A DNA stretch of 64,000 nucleotides. Origin: Streptomyces viridiviolaceus. Its GTDB lineage: Bacteria; Actinomycetota; Actinomycetes; Streptomycetales; Streptomycetaceae. The notes beneath the pieces are model-generated. The model had not been told where the DNA came from and searched no databases. It saw nothing but the letters and a program-made list of their open reading frames with translations. The stretch's first letter is position 1; each line of letters begins with the position of its first letter. The translations under genes were made by a program, and so were the position numbers. Below are positions 8,932 through 17,799 of this stretch, piece after piece. Location: NCBI RefSeq assembly GCF_014650995.1, contig NZ_BMWA01000002.1, positions 307,261 to 371,260 of the forward strand. The letters run 5' to 3'.

Positions 8932-9002
8932 AACGCTTGGTCAATGCTTGGTCAAGAAACACGTTAACCCTGCAAGGTCGTTTGCAGGGTTAACCAAGCG
9001 TT
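8932..9002. promoter_or_regulatory. Nested inverted and direct repeats (operator/terminator candidate)
   Basis: Three overlapping elements. A perfect 13-bp inverted repeat (8963-8975 and 8982-8994, loop 6) lies downstream of the zapE stop. GCTTGGTCAA occurs twice, 11 bp apart (8935-8944, 8946-8955), i.e. one helical turn. AACGCTTGGT (8932-8941) is repeated inverted at 8993-9002. The inner hairpin could terminate zapE. The paired repeats, containing TTGACC on the minus strand, sit where a promoter/operator of the small exported protein gene would be. Confidence 0.5.
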
Positions 9003-9056
9003 ACGAGTCGAAGAGAGCCTGAAAATCGAGGGTGGGTTGGCGCGTTCGGGCCGATC

Positions 9057-10178
9057 TCAGCCCATGTCGACGAGGCGGGCGGCGTCCCGGGCCAGCGCGG
9101 TGAGCCGGGAGATGGCCCGGAAGTACTTCTTGCGGTACCCGCCCTTCAGCATCTCCTCGCTGAACAGCCGGTCGAAGGGCAGACCGGAGGCCAGGACGGG
9201 CACCTCCCGGTCGTAGAGCCGGTCGGCGAGCACGACGAGCCGGAGAGCCGTCGACTGGTCCGGCACCGGGCGGACCCCGGTGAGGCACACGGCCTCGATG
9301 CCGTCGGTCAGCGCCCCGTAGCGGCTGGGGTGGACGCGGGCGAGGTGGTCGAGGAGCGCGGGGAAGTCGTCCAGGGAGGCGCCCTCGGTGGCCTGCGCGG
9401 CCCGCGTCACCTGCTCGTCGGAGTACGGCGCCGGCGCCTCGGGCAGGCCGCGGTGGCGGTAGTCCTCGCCGTCGATGCGCAGGGCGCGGAAGTGGGCCGA
9501 CAGGCCCTGGATCTCGCGCAGGAAGTCGGCGGCCGCGAACCGGCCCTCTCCGAGCTTGCCCGGCAGCGTGTTGGAGGTGGCGGCGAGCGCGACGCCCGCC
9601 TCCACGAGCCTGCCGAGCAGGGAGGAGACGAGGACGGTGTCGCCGGGGTCGTCCAGCTCGAACTCGTCGATGCACAGCAGCCGGTGCCCGGACAGGGTCT
9701 GGACGGTCTGCTGGAAACCGAGGGCGCCGACCAGGTTGGTCAGCTCCACGAAGGTGCCGAACGCCTTGCGGGACGGCTCGGCGGGGGTGGCGTGCCACAG
9801 GGAGGCCAGCAGGTGGGTCTTGCCGACGCCGTAGCCGCCGTCGAGGTAGACGCCGCGGGGGCCGGCGGGGGTCTTCGGGGCCTTGCTCCGTCCGAAGCCG
9901 AGGAAACCGCGCCTGCCGCCGTCGGCGGCAGGCGCCTGGCCCAGTCCGGACGCGAAGCCCTCCAGGACCCGCACGGCCTCGCTCTGGCTGGGCTGGTTCG
10001 GATCCGGGATGTACGTGCTGAAGCGGACGGAGTCGAAGCGCGGCGGCGGCACCATCTCGGCCACCAGCCGGTCCGCGGGTACGTGCGGCTCACGGGCGCA
10101 CAGGGACAGCGGGGCCGTCCCGGCTATCGGGGCGGAGCCGGGGGTGGCGGAACCGGGGGCGGGGGAGGAGGACGACAC
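9057..10178 (-). CDS. zapE: ZapE/AFG1-family cell-division ATPase
   Basis: 373 aa from the GTG at 10176-10178. Walker A GGYGVGKTH (114-122) and Walker B LLCIDEFE (167-174) are intact, followed by the family's NTLP and FSEEMLKGGYRKKYFRAI stretches. ZapE/AFG1 are AAA-type ATPases that act on division (FtsZ) in E. coli and on protein quality control in mitochondria; the role in mycelial bacteria is not settled. The start is uncertain: the frame stays open to 10496, but that upstream DNA is repeat-rich and poorly protein-like, and homologues as I recall them begin near this point. No strong ribosome site is visible. Confidence 0.87.
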   Translation of the reverse strand: MSSSSPAPGSATPGSAPIAGTAPLSLCAREPHVPADRLVAEMVPPPRFDSVRFSTYIPDPNQPSQSEAVRVLEGFASGLGQAPAADGGRRGFLGFGRSKAPKTPAGPRGVYLDGGYGVGKTHLLASLWHATPAEPSRKAFGTFVELTNLVGALGFQQTVQTLSGHRLLCIDEFELDDPGDTVLVSSLLGRLVEAGVALAATSNTLPGKLGEGRFAAADFLREIQGLSAHFRALRIDGEDYRHRGLPEAPAPYSDEQVTRAAQATEGASLDDFPALLDHLARVHPSRYGALTDGIEAVCLTGVRPVPDQSTALRLVVLADRLYDREVPVLASGLPFDRLFSEEMLKGGYRKKYFRAISRLTALARDAARLVDMG

Positions 10179-10200
10179 GGTTGTCCATGGTAGGGCCTGC

Positions 10201-10784
10201 GGGGCGGGTGCCCGGCGGGCGGGCGGAGGGAGGGGGCCGGCGGGCCGGTGCTTCGGGCTGCCCGGCGTGGGTGCGGGGGCGCTGCCGCGGGGTGCGTGGT
10301 CCTTGCGTGCATCTGGTTGCCCGGCGTTGGTGCGGGGTTGCTGTGCGGGGGTGTTTGCCTGGTGCCCGGCGTCGGTGCGGGCCGGGGGTGGGTGGCGCGG
10401 CCCGGCGCCGACGGGGTGCCGCCGCGCCCACCCGTGCCGCCCCAGGCGGCACGACTGCCCGCGGTTACGGCGGCGGCGAGGGTGACCGCCAGTCACGGGG
10501 GCGCGGTTCCGCGGTGGGCTGCGCGGGGGCGGGTTGGCGGCGCGGTTGCCAGTGGTTCCGGCGGTGCGGGTTGTCCGCGGTCACGGCGGCGCGGTTGCCC
10601 GTGGTTACGGCGGCGGCGAGGGTGACCGCCAGTCACGGCGGTGCGGGTCGCCCGCGGACCCGGCGGTGCGGTACCGCGCGGCCACGGTGTGTGACTGCCC
10701 GCGTTCCGGCGGTGTGGCTGTCCGTCGGCGTGGTCGCCTGGAGTGGTGGGGTTCGGGGGTGGGGGGCGTGGAACACTGCACGGC
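10201..10784. repeat. Non-coding GC-rich repeat patch between divergent genes
   Basis: There is no credible gene in this ~600-base gap; the open frames are compositional. It contains an 18-bp motif (GCCCGGCGTNGGTGCGGG) three times, at 10260-10277, 10319-10336 and 10364-10381. A 36-bp direct repeat occurs at 10463-10498 and 10603-10638, offset 140 bp, beginning GGTTACGGCGGCGGCG. Further partial copies of GCGGTTNCC and GGTTACGG lie between. It separates zapE (minus) from the reductase gene (plus) and must hold the promoters of both. Confidence 0.75.
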
Positions 10785-11579
10785 ATGCGACGCCTGTTCC
10801 CTGTGACCGACCAGACAGCAGACCGGGACTCCGGCGGGACCGACCGGGAGTGGAGCCTCGCCGAGCTGGCCGCCGCCTACGCCTACCCCGGGCCGGGCGG
10901 GCCGGACGGGCGGCCGGGGGCCTGGCTGCGGGCCAACATGGTCTCCACCCTGGACGGGGCCGCGCAGCACGACGGCCGTTCGCAGCCCATCTCCAGCGCG
11001 GCCGACATGCGGATCTTCGGCACGCTGCGGGCGCTGGCGGACGTGGTGATCGCGGGCGCCGAGACGGTCAGGCAGGAGGGTTACCGCCCGGCACGCGCGC
11101 GTGCCGAGTTCGCGGAGCTCCGGCAGGCGGCCGGGCAGGGCCCGGCGCCGGTGATCGCGGTGGTCAGCGCGAGCCTGGAGCTGGATTTCTCCCTGCCGCT
11201 GTTCACCGCGCCACTGGTGCCGACCCTGATCCTGACCGGCGCCGCGGCGGCCCCGGACCGGATCGCGGCCGCCGAGCGGGCGGGCGCCCGGGTGGTGGTC
11301 GCCGGCGACGGTGCCGGAGTGGATCCCGCCCGTGCCGTCCGCGCGCTCGCGGAGCTGGGCCACACGCGGCTGCTGACCGAGGGCGGGCCGCGGCTGCTCG
11401 GGCAGTTCGTCGCCGCCGGTGTGCTCGACGAACTCTGTCTGACCGTCTCCCCGATGCTCACCGCCGGCGATGCGCAGCGGATCGCCGGCGGGCCCTCGGT
11501 CGAGGTTCCCCGGCGGTTCACGCTGGCCTCCCTGCTGGAGGAGGAAGGTTTCCTCTTCAGCCGGTACCGGCGCGACTGA
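10785..11579 (+). CDS. RibD C-terminal-domain pyrimidine reductase family protein
   Basis: 264 aa. Dihydrofolate-reductase-like fold as in the reductase half of RibD (5-amino-6-ribosylamino-uracil reductase), with NMVSTLDGAAQ near residue 47 and the conserved TEGGPRLLGQF near 198. The deaminase half is absent, as in many stand-alone actinobacterial members, so its substrate may not be a riboflavin intermediate. NADPH use is likely from the family. The ATG at 10785 is chosen over an in-frame start at 10743 because the extra residues are glycine-rich and come from the upstream repeat patch. Confidence 0.85.
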   Translation: MRRLFPVTDQTADRDSGGTDREWSLAELAAAYAYPGPGGPDGRPGAWLRANMVSTLDGAAQHDGRSQPISSAADMRIFGTLRALADVVIAGAETVRQEGYRPARARAEFAELRQAAGQGPAPVIAVVSASLELDFSLPLFTAPLVPTLILTGAAAAPDRIAAAERAGARVVVAGDGAGVDPARAVRALAELGHTRLLTEGGPRLLGQFVAAGVLDELCLTVSPMLTAGDAQRIAGGPSVEVPRRFTLASLLEEEGFLFSRYRRD

Positions 11580-11806
11580 TGCGGCCGACGGCGGCCCGGC
11601 CGGGCGGCGGTGAGCCCGAAAAGCGTACGGACGTTCGAGCGTTACCGCACATCCGGGAATCGGCGGAATCTGTCGTTCCGTTTAGTCCGCGCCGGGCACA
11701 CTGAATCCGGCAGTACCCGTTCGATCACGGGGCAGGATGGTTTCCGCAGGGCCTGTCACGGCCCGCGGAAGGTGGGCCCACGGGCCCTCGAAGGAAGGGG
11801 CGCCTG

Positions 11807-12280
11807 GTGTTCACAAGCGTTTTGATGATCGAGAAGGCCCTGACGTCCGCCGACGTGGAGTTCGTCACCACCCTGCACGGGGACGAGCCGGTCGCCTTCC
11901 ACGTGCTGCTCCAGCCGCGCGGCGACCAGGCCGACCGGCTGCTGCGGGCCATCGACGACGTCGCCCTCGGCGAGCTCGACGAGGCCGTCCGCGAGGGCGA
12001 GACGCCGGAGGGCGAGGAGGCGCTGCCCGTCGGGCAGCGGGCCCTGGAGGTCTCCCTCACCGCCCTGCGCGCCGCCGGCGCCCGGGCCGAGGGCCGGATG
12101 GTCGAGGACCACCCGCTGGACGAGCTGAGATCCCTGGTCGTGGAGGCCGGGGCCGACGAGGTGATCGTCCTGACCGATCCGCACTACGTGGAGGAGTTCT
12201 TCCACCGGGACTGGGCCTCGCGGGCCCGGCACAAGGTCGGCGTACCGGTCCTGAAGCTCTTCTCCCACAGCAAGGCATAG
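11807..12280 (+). CDS. Conserved actinobacterial protein, 157 aa, unknown function
   Basis: GTG start preceded by GAAGGAAGG. The protein begins MFTSVLMIEKALTSADVEFV and is acidic. A universal-stress-like alternation of beta and helix is visible: a strand at 18-33, then VEAGADEVIVLTDPHYVEEFF near 113-133. Such proteins are often labelled indole-3-glycerol phosphate synthase in databases, but the length is far short of that TIM barrel and no TrpC motif is visible, so I do not accept that label. It lies 101 bases upstream of murC on the same strand. Confidence 0.7.
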   Translation: MFTSVLMIEKALTSADVEFVTTLHGDEPVAFHVLLQPRGDQADRLLRAIDDVALGELDEAVREGETPEGEEALPVGQRALEVSLTALRAAGARAEGRMVEDHPLDELRSLVVEAGADEVIVLTDPHYVEEFFHRDWASRARHKVGVPVLKLFSHSKA

Positions 12281-12381
12281 GCTTGGCCCGCGCTCCCGCG
12301 CCGGGGGCGCCGACCGTCGTAACCGGCCGTCGGCAACCGCTGCCGACGCACCACCCGTCGCACCAATGGGGAGAACAGCGC

Positions 12382-13779
12382 ATGGCACCCGGCCTTCCTA
12401 CCGCCATGGACCGACCGCACTTCATCGGCATCGGCGGCGCCGGGATGTCGGGCATCGCCAAGATCCTCGCGCAGCGCGGCGCCGAGGTGGCGGGCAGTGA
12501 CGCCAAGGAGTCCGCGACCGCCGAGGCGCTGCGCGCGCTGGGCGCGACCGTGCACATCGGGCACGCGGCCGAGCACCTCGCCGACGACGCGAGCTGCGTG
12601 GTCGTGTCGTCGGCGATCCGCCAGGACAATCCGGAGCTGGCCCGCGCGGCCGAGCTGGGCATCCCCGTCGTCCACCGCTCCGACGCCCTCGCCGCGCTGA
12701 TGACGGGCCTGCGCCCGATCGCGGTCGCAGGCACCCACGGCAAGACCACCACCACCTCCATGCTGGCGGTCTCCCTGTCCGAGCTGGGCCTGAACCCGTC
12801 GTACGCGATCGGCGGCGACCTCGACGTGCCCGGCTCCAACGCCCTGCACGGCGAGGGCGAGATCTTCGTCGCCGAGGCGGACGAGAGCGACCGCAGCTTC
12901 CACAAGTACGCGCCCGAGGTCGCCATCGTCCTCAACGTCGAGCTGGACCACCATGCCAACTACGCCTCCATGGACGAGATCTACGAGTCCTTCGAGACGT
13001 TCGCCGGGAAGATCGTCCCCGGCGGCACGCTGGTGATCGCGGCCGACCACGAGGGCGCCCGGGAGCTGACGCGGCGGCTGGCCGGGTCGGTGCGGACGGT
13101 GACGTACGGCGAGGCCGAGGACGCCGACGTACGGATCCTGTCGGTCGTGCCCCAGGGCCTCAAGAGCGAGGTGACGGTCCTGCTGGACGGCGCGGAACTC
13201 ACCTTCACCGTCTCCGTCCCCGGCCGCCACTACGCCCACAACGCGGTGGCCGCCCTCGCGGCGGGCGCGGCGCTGGGCGTCCCGGCCGCGGAACTGGCCC
13301 CGGCGCTGGCCGCCTACACGGGCGTAAAGCGGCGCCTCCAGCTCAAGGGCGAGGCGGCGGGCGTCCAGGTCATCGACTCCTACGCCCACCACCCCACGGA
13401 GATGACCGCGGACCTGGAGGCGATGCGCGCGGCGGCCGGCGACGCCCGCATCCTCGTCGTCTTCCAGCCGCACCTCTTCTCCCGCACCCAGGAGCTGGGC
13501 AAGGAGATGGGTCAGGCCCTGTCCCTCGCGGACGCCTCGGTCGTCCTCGACATCTATCCGGCCCGCGAGGACCCGATCCCCGGCGTCACCAGCGACCTGA
13601 TCATCGAGGCGGCCCGCGCGGCGGGCGCGGACGTCACGCCGGTCCACGACAAGGCGGAGTCGCCCGCGGTGATCGCGGGAATGGCGAAGGCCGGTGATCT
13701 CGTTCTCACCATGGGCGCGGGCGACGTCACCGACCTCGGACCGCGCATCCTGGACCAGCTGTCGAGCAAGGCGAAGTGA
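12382..13779 (+). CDS. murC: UDP-N-acetylmuramate--L-alanine ligase MurC
   Basis: 465 aa. Adds L-alanine to UDP-MurNAc in cytoplasmic peptidoglycan synthesis. The N-terminal UDP-binding motif HFIGIGGAGMSGIAKIL (13-29), the ATP-binding GTHGKTTTTS (117-126), the central HHANY and the C-terminal SYAHHPTE motif are all present. The ATG has GGGGAG upstream; the frame stays open back to 11737, overlapping the previous gene, but this is not coding-like. murC stands alone here, away from the division/cell-wall cluster, as I recall for other Streptomyces. msrB follows after 14 bases. Confidence 0.95.
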   Translation: MAPGLPTAMDRPHFIGIGGAGMSGIAKILAQRGAEVAGSDAKESATAEALRALGATVHIGHAAEHLADDASCVVVSSAIRQDNPELARAAELGIPVVHRSDALAALMTGLRPIAVAGTHGKTTTTSMLAVSLSELGLNPSYAIGGDLDVPGSNALHGEGEIFVAEADESDRSFHKYAPEVAIVLNVELDHHANYASMDEIYESFETFAGKIVPGGTLVIAADHEGARELTRRLAGSVRTVTYGEAEDADVRILSVVPQGLKSEVTVLLDGAELTFTVSVPGRHYAHNAVAALAAGAALGVPAAELAPALAAYTGVKRRLQLKGEAAGVQVIDSYAHHPTEMTADLEAMRAAAGDARILVVFQPHLFSRTQELGKEMGQALSLADASVVLDIYPAREDPIPGVTSDLIIEAARAAGADVTPVHDKAESPAVIAGMAKAGDLVLTMGAGDVTDLGPRILDQLSSKAK

Positions 13780-13793
13780 GGGGCTGAGGACTC

Positions 13794-14201
13794 ATGTCGT
13801 ACGACGTCGAGAAGCCGGACGAGCAGTGGCGCGCGGAGCTGGCCCCGGCCGAGTACGCCGTGCTGCGCCAGGCCGCCACCGAACCCGCGTTCACCGGTGA
13901 GTACACCGACACCAAGACCAAGGGTGTCTACTCCTGCCGCGCCTGCGGCGCCGAGCTGTTCACCTCCACCACCAAGTTCGAGTCCCACTGCGGCTGGCCG
14001 TCCTTCTACGACCCGAAGGACTCCGACGCGGTGGAGCTGATCGAGGACCGCTCCCACGGCATGGTGCGCACCGAGGTGCGGTGCGCCCGCTGCGGGTCCC
14101 ACCTCGGGCACGTCTTCGAGGGCGAGGGGTACCCGACCCCGACCGACCAGCGGTACTGCATCAACAGCATCGCGCTGCGGCTCGAGCCCGACGAGGGCTG
14201 A
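13794..14201 (+). CDS. msrB: Peptide methionine (R)-S-oxide reductase MsrB
   Basis: 135 aa, full length. Reduces methionine-R-sulfoxide in proteins. The structural zinc ligands are Cys48/Cys51 (CRAC) and Cys97/Cys100 (CARC). The catalytic Cys122 sits in RYCINS, and GWPSF is at 67-71. Cytoplasmic. The short gap after murC suggests co-transcription. The gene is convergent with the histidine kinase remnant, which ends 10 bases downstream. Confidence 0.95.
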   Translation: MSYDVEKPDEQWRAELAPAEYAVLRQAATEPAFTGEYTDTKTKGVYSCRACGAELFTSTTKFESHCGWPSFYDPKDSDAVELIEDRSHGMVRTEVRCARCGSHLGHVFEGEGYPTPTDQRYCINSIALRLEPDEG

Positions 14202-14210
14202 GCCGCCCGG

Positions 14211-14978
14211 TCAGCGGGCGTCCGGGCGCAGCGGCAGCGTCACCGTGAACGCCGTCGCGCCCGGTTCGCCGCTCAGCTCGATCGTCCCGCCGTGCGCCTC
14301 CACCAGGGAGTTCGCCACGGCGAGGCCCAGCCCGCTGCCGCCGCGGTCACGGCTGCGGGCCTTGTCGACGCGGTAGAAGCGGTCGAAGATCCGGTGCCGG
14401 TCCGCGGGCGGGATGCCGGGCCCGGTGTCGGCGACCGTCACCCGGGCGCAGCCCGCCAGGACGGAGACCGCGAGCGTGACCTTCGTGCCGGGCGGAGTGT
14501 GCACGGCCGCGTTGGTGAGCAGGTTGTCCAGCACCTGCCGGATCCGCTGCGGATCCAGCCGCAGCCGCACCGCCCCCGGCCCGGTCGTCACCGTCAGCGG
14601 ACGGTCCGGGCGCCCGGCGCGGAGGGCGTCCGCCGCCTGCCGCACCAGCTCCGTCAGGTCGACGTCCTGAAGCCTCAGCGGTGTCTCCGCTCGGCCGCGT
14701 CCAGCCGGGCGAGCAGCAGCAGGTCGTCGGGGAGCACACCCATCCGGGCCGCCTCGGCGCGCAGCCGCGCCAGGTGCCTGTCGCGCTCCCCGGGCGCGTT
14801 GGCCGCCGCGTACTGGAACAGGTCCGCGTAACCCCGGACCGACCATCAGCGGGGTGCGCAGCTCGTGCGAGGCGTCCGCGACGAACCGGCGCAGCCGCTG
14901 CTCCGCCTCCGCACGCACCGCGAGCGCGCCGTCGATGTGCTCCAGCATCGTGTTGAACGCGGTGCGCAGCTCCTCCAT
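14211..14978 (-). pseudogene. Truncated, frameshifted sensor histidine kinase remnant
   Basis: The C-terminal half of a HisKA/HATPase kinase is recognisable: the H-box ASHELRTPLM, then N-box LDNLLTNAAVHTPP, G1 VADTGPGIPPAD and G2 GSGLGLAVANSL. Two faults are visible. From about 14841 to 14690 (about 50 codons) the continuous frame reads nonsense (GPGLRGPVPVRGG), while the next frame reads a normal kinase helix (GYADLFQYAAANAPGERD, then DDLLLLARLDAAE). One extra base near 14841 and one missing base near 14691 explain this and restore frame. Upstream of 14978 no HAMP, membrane or sensor region is found, and no response regulator is adjacent. Paired sequencing errors could explain the shifts but not the missing N-terminus. 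Confidence 0.75.
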
Positions 14979-15233
14979 CTCCGCCGCCGCACGGCAGGGG
15001 TGCGAGGTGTTCGCCGTGGACGCCGCGCGGCGGGTTTTCCGTACCCCCGGCCTGCCGGTGGCCGCCGAGAGCCCGCGGCGCGGCGCCCGGGTGTGAACGG
15101 CGGGACGGCGGGGACGCTCCGCCCGACGGCCCGGGACGTCCGGCCGGTCCGGTGACCTCGCCGTCTAGACTCTCCCGGCAACGACCCGCGCGACCCGGCC
15201 AGACTTCCGCCCACCCGAAGGGTTTTCGGCGTT

Positions 15234-16358
15234 TTGATACGGATGGAATCAGTCACCAAGCGGTACCCGGACGGCACGGTGGCGGTCGACCGGCTCTCTC
15301 TGGAGATACCCGACCGCTCGATCACCGTCCTCGTCGGCCCCTCCGGCTGCGGGAAGACGACGACCCTCCGCATGATCAACAGGATGGTCGAGCCCAGCGA
15401 GGGCACCATCCTCCTCGACGGCGCGGACATCCAGCAGCAGGCGGTCACCACCCTGCGCCGGTCCATGGGGTACGTCATCCAGAACGCCGGTCTCTTCCAG
15501 CACCGGACGATCCTCGACAACATCGCCACCGTGCCCCGCATGCTCGGCTGGGGCAAGCAGAAGTCCCGTGCACGGGCGGCGGAGCTGATGGAACGGGTGG
15601 GACTCGACACCTCCCTCGGCAAGCGCTACCCGTACCAGCTCTCCGGCGGCCAGCAACAGCGCGTCGGCGTGGCCCGGGCGCTCGCCGCGGACCCCCCGGT
15701 GCTGCTGATGGACGAACCGTTCTCGGCCGTCGACCCCGTGGTGCGCAAGGGGCTGCAGGACGAACTCCTGCGGATCCAGGAGGAGCTGGGCAAGACCATC
15801 GTCTTCGTCACCCACGACATCGACGAGGCGATGAAGCTGGGCACCAGGGTCGCGGTGATGCGGACCGGTGGCCGGCTGGCCCAGTTCGCGCCGCCGGCCG
15901 AGCTGCTCTCCGACCCCGCGGACGCCTTCGTGGAGGACTTCCTCGGCGCCGACCGCGGCATCCGGCGGCTGTCCTTCTTCCCGTCCGCCGGCCTGGAGCT
16001 GACGACCGGCCCGGTCGTCCCGGCCGACGCCGGCGCCGAACGGATCGCCGCGTCCGACGCCCCCTACCTCCTCGTGACCGACGCGGCCGGCCGGCCGCTC
16101 GGCTGGAGCGCACCGGGGGACCTGACGGCCGGGGACATCGTGCCGGAGCGACTGCTGCCGTACGGGCGGCCGTTCGTGCCCGGCACCGACTCGCTGCGCG
16201 CCGCCCTCGACTGCGCGGTGCTGTCGCCCACCGGCTGGGCCGTCGCCGTGGACGCCGACGGCCGGGTCACCGGCGTCGTCTCGCAGGCGGCCATCGGCGA
16301 GGCGATCCGCAGCGCCCACGCCGCCGGACAGGCCGACGACGCGAAGGTCGCCCCGTGA
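15234..16358 (+). CDS. Betaine/choline-type ABC transporter ATPase (OpuCA/ProV-like)
   Basis: 374 aa. Walker A GPSGCGKTT (about 34-42), signature LSGGQQQRVGVARAL (about 138) and Walker B VLLMDEPFSAVDP (about 158) are intact. The C-terminal ~130 residues form a degenerate CBS-like region, as in osmoprotectant ATPases where it senses ionic strength. I use the TTG at 15234 (MIRMESVTKRYPDG) because GAAGGG lies 11 bases upstream and the family begins this way; an ATG three codons later is the alternative. The stop overlaps the next start (GTGA). Confidence 0.9.
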   Translation: MIRMESVTKRYPDGTVAVDRLSLEIPDRSITVLVGPSGCGKTTTLRMINRMVEPSEGTILLDGADIQQQAVTTLRRSMGYVIQNAGLFQHRTILDNIATVPRMLGWGKQKSRARAAELMERVGLDTSLGKRYPYQLSGGQQQRVGVARALAADPPVLLMDEPFSAVDPVVRKGLQDELLRIQEELGKTIVFVTHDIDEAMKLGTRVAVMRTGGRLAQFAPPAELLSDPADAFVEDFLGADRGIRRLSFFPSAGLELTTGPVVPADAGAERIAASDAPYLLVTDAAGRPLGWSAPGDLTAGDIVPERLLPYGRPFVPGTDSLRAALDCAVLSPTGWAVAVDADGRVTGVVSQAAIGEAIRSAHAAGQADDAKVAP

Positions 16359-17059
16359 ACGGCTTCTTCGACATACCCAGCGACCTCCAGCACAGCTGGT
16401 GGGGCCTGATCGGGCTGCACCTGCGCGAGGCACTGCTGCCGGTCCTGGCCGGGCTGCTGCTCGCGCTGCCGCTCGCCCAGCTCTGCGTCCGGCTGCGCTG
16501 GCTGTACCCGCCCGTGCTCGGCCTGACCACCGTGCTGTACGCCATCCCGTCCCTGGCGTTCTTCGTCGTCCTCATCGACTACACCGGCCAGACCGAGCTG
16601 ACGGTGATGATCCCGCTGGCCGTCTACAGCCTGGTGGTGCTCGTCCCGGCGATCGTCGACGGTGTGCGCTCGGTTCCCGAGGAGACCCTGGCCGCCGCGA
16701 AGGCCATGGGCTTCGGGCCCGTACGGCGCTACGTGCAGGTGCAGCTGCCGATCGCCGTTCCCGCGATCCTCGCCGGCCTCCGCGTGGCCACCGTGTCGAG
16801 CATCTCCCTGGTCAGCGTCGGCACCCTGATCGGCAACCAGGGGGCCCTCGGCAACCTGCTCGCCGACGCGCAGAAGTACGACCGGCCCGAGCTGGCCGTG
16901 AACTCCGTGATCACGACGGCCGTCCTGGCCGTCCTGTGCGACGCGGCGCTGGTGCTGGCCCGCAACCTGCTGACGCCGTGGATGCCGCGTGGCACGCGCT
17001 CCCGCCCGGAGTCCGCCGCGTCGCGGGAGCTGACCGGTCCCAAGGAGACGGTCCGGTGA
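16355..17059 (+). CDS. Betaine/choline-type ABC permease (OpuCB-like), first of two
   Basis: 234 aa, GTG start sharing four bases with the ATPase stop. Five to six hydrophobic segments, with the cytoplasmic EETLAAAKAMGFGPVRRYVQ loop (about 110-130) that contacts the ATPase. Typical of the small OpuCB/OpuCD permeases of quaternary-amine importers. The gene also overlaps the next permease by four bases, so the three are translationally coupled. Confidence 0.9.
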   Translation: MNGFFDIPSDLQHSWWGLIGLHLREALLPVLAGLLLALPLAQLCVRLRWLYPPVLGLTTVLYAIPSLAFFVVLIDYTGQTELTVMIPLAVYSLVVLVPAIVDGVRSVPEETLAAAKAMGFGPVRRYVQVQLPIAVPAILAGLRVATVSSISLVSVGTLIGNQGALGNLLADAQKYDRPELAVNSVITTAVLAVLCDAALVLARNLLTPWMPRGTRSRPESAASRELTGPKETVR

Positions 17060-17721
17060 ACGTACTGAACTTCGTCAGCGCCTTCTTCAGCGACAGCGCC
17101 CACTGGCACGGCTACGACGGCATCCCGCAGCGCCTGCTCGAACACCTCCAGTACTCGCTGCTCGCCCTCGCCCTCGCCGCCGCGATCGGCCTCCCGGTCG
17201 GCCTGCTGACCGGGCACACCGGGCGGGGCGGCAACGCGCTGGCGTTCATCGCCACCGCCGCCCGGGCGCTGCCCAGCTTCGGCCTGCTGGTGCTGATCGT
17301 CATCGTGATGGGCTTCGGGCTGCTGCCCGTGATGATCCCGCTGGTCGTCCTCGCCGTACCGCCGATCCTGGTCACCACCTACGAGGCGGTGCGCTCCGTC
17401 GACCCCTCCCCGGTGGACGCCGCCCGGGGCATGGGCATGCACGAGTCGCGGATCCTGTTCCAGGTCGAACTGCCGGTGGCGCTGCCGCTGATCCTGAGCG
17501 GGCTGCGCTCGGCGGCCATCCAGATCGTGTCGACGGCCACCATCGCCGCGTACGTCAGCCTCGGCGGACTCGGCCGGTACATCGTCGACGGGCTCTACCA
17601 GCGAAACTACGAGAAGGTGGTCGGCGGCGCCACCCTGGTGGCCGTCCTGGCGCTCGTCACCCTCGCGGTGTTCTGGGCGGCGGGCCGGCTGGCGGTGTCG
17701 CCGGGGGTGCGCAGGCGCTGA
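17056..17721 (+). CDS. Betaine/choline-type ABC permease (OpuCD-like), second of two
   Basis: 221 aa, GTG start overlapping the previous stop. Hydrophobic segments from about residue 31 on, with the coupling loop DAARGMGMHESRILFQVELP near 119-138. It forms the membrane channel as a heterodimer with the preceding permease. The gap to the binding-protein gene is 78 bases. Confidence 0.9.
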   Translation: MNVLNFVSAFFSDSAHWHGYDGIPQRLLEHLQYSLLALALAAAIGLPVGLLTGHTGRGGNALAFIATAARALPSFGLLVLIVIVMGFGLLPVMIPLVVLAVPPILVTTYEAVRSVDPSPVDAARGMGMHESRILFQVELPVALPLILSGLRSAAIQIVSTATIAAYVSLGGLGRYIVDGLYQRNYEKVVGGATLVAVLALVTLAVFWAAGRLAVSPGVRRR

Positions 17722-17799
17722 CCCCCGGACACAGCTGTGCAAGAAACCGTAACCAGGCCGTTCTTGACGGACCGACAACCGGCTGGATTGGATCGCTGA

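Noticed and set aside
10181..11704. Long plus-strand frames inside the 10.2-10.8 kb repeat patch
   Set aside because: They only translate the DNA repeats (recurring GVGAG-like strings) and then overlap the reductase gene out of frame.
11807..12280. Indole-3-glycerol phosphate synthase label for the 157-aa protein
   Set aside because: Too short for the TIM barrel and no TrpC motifs visible; treated as unknown.
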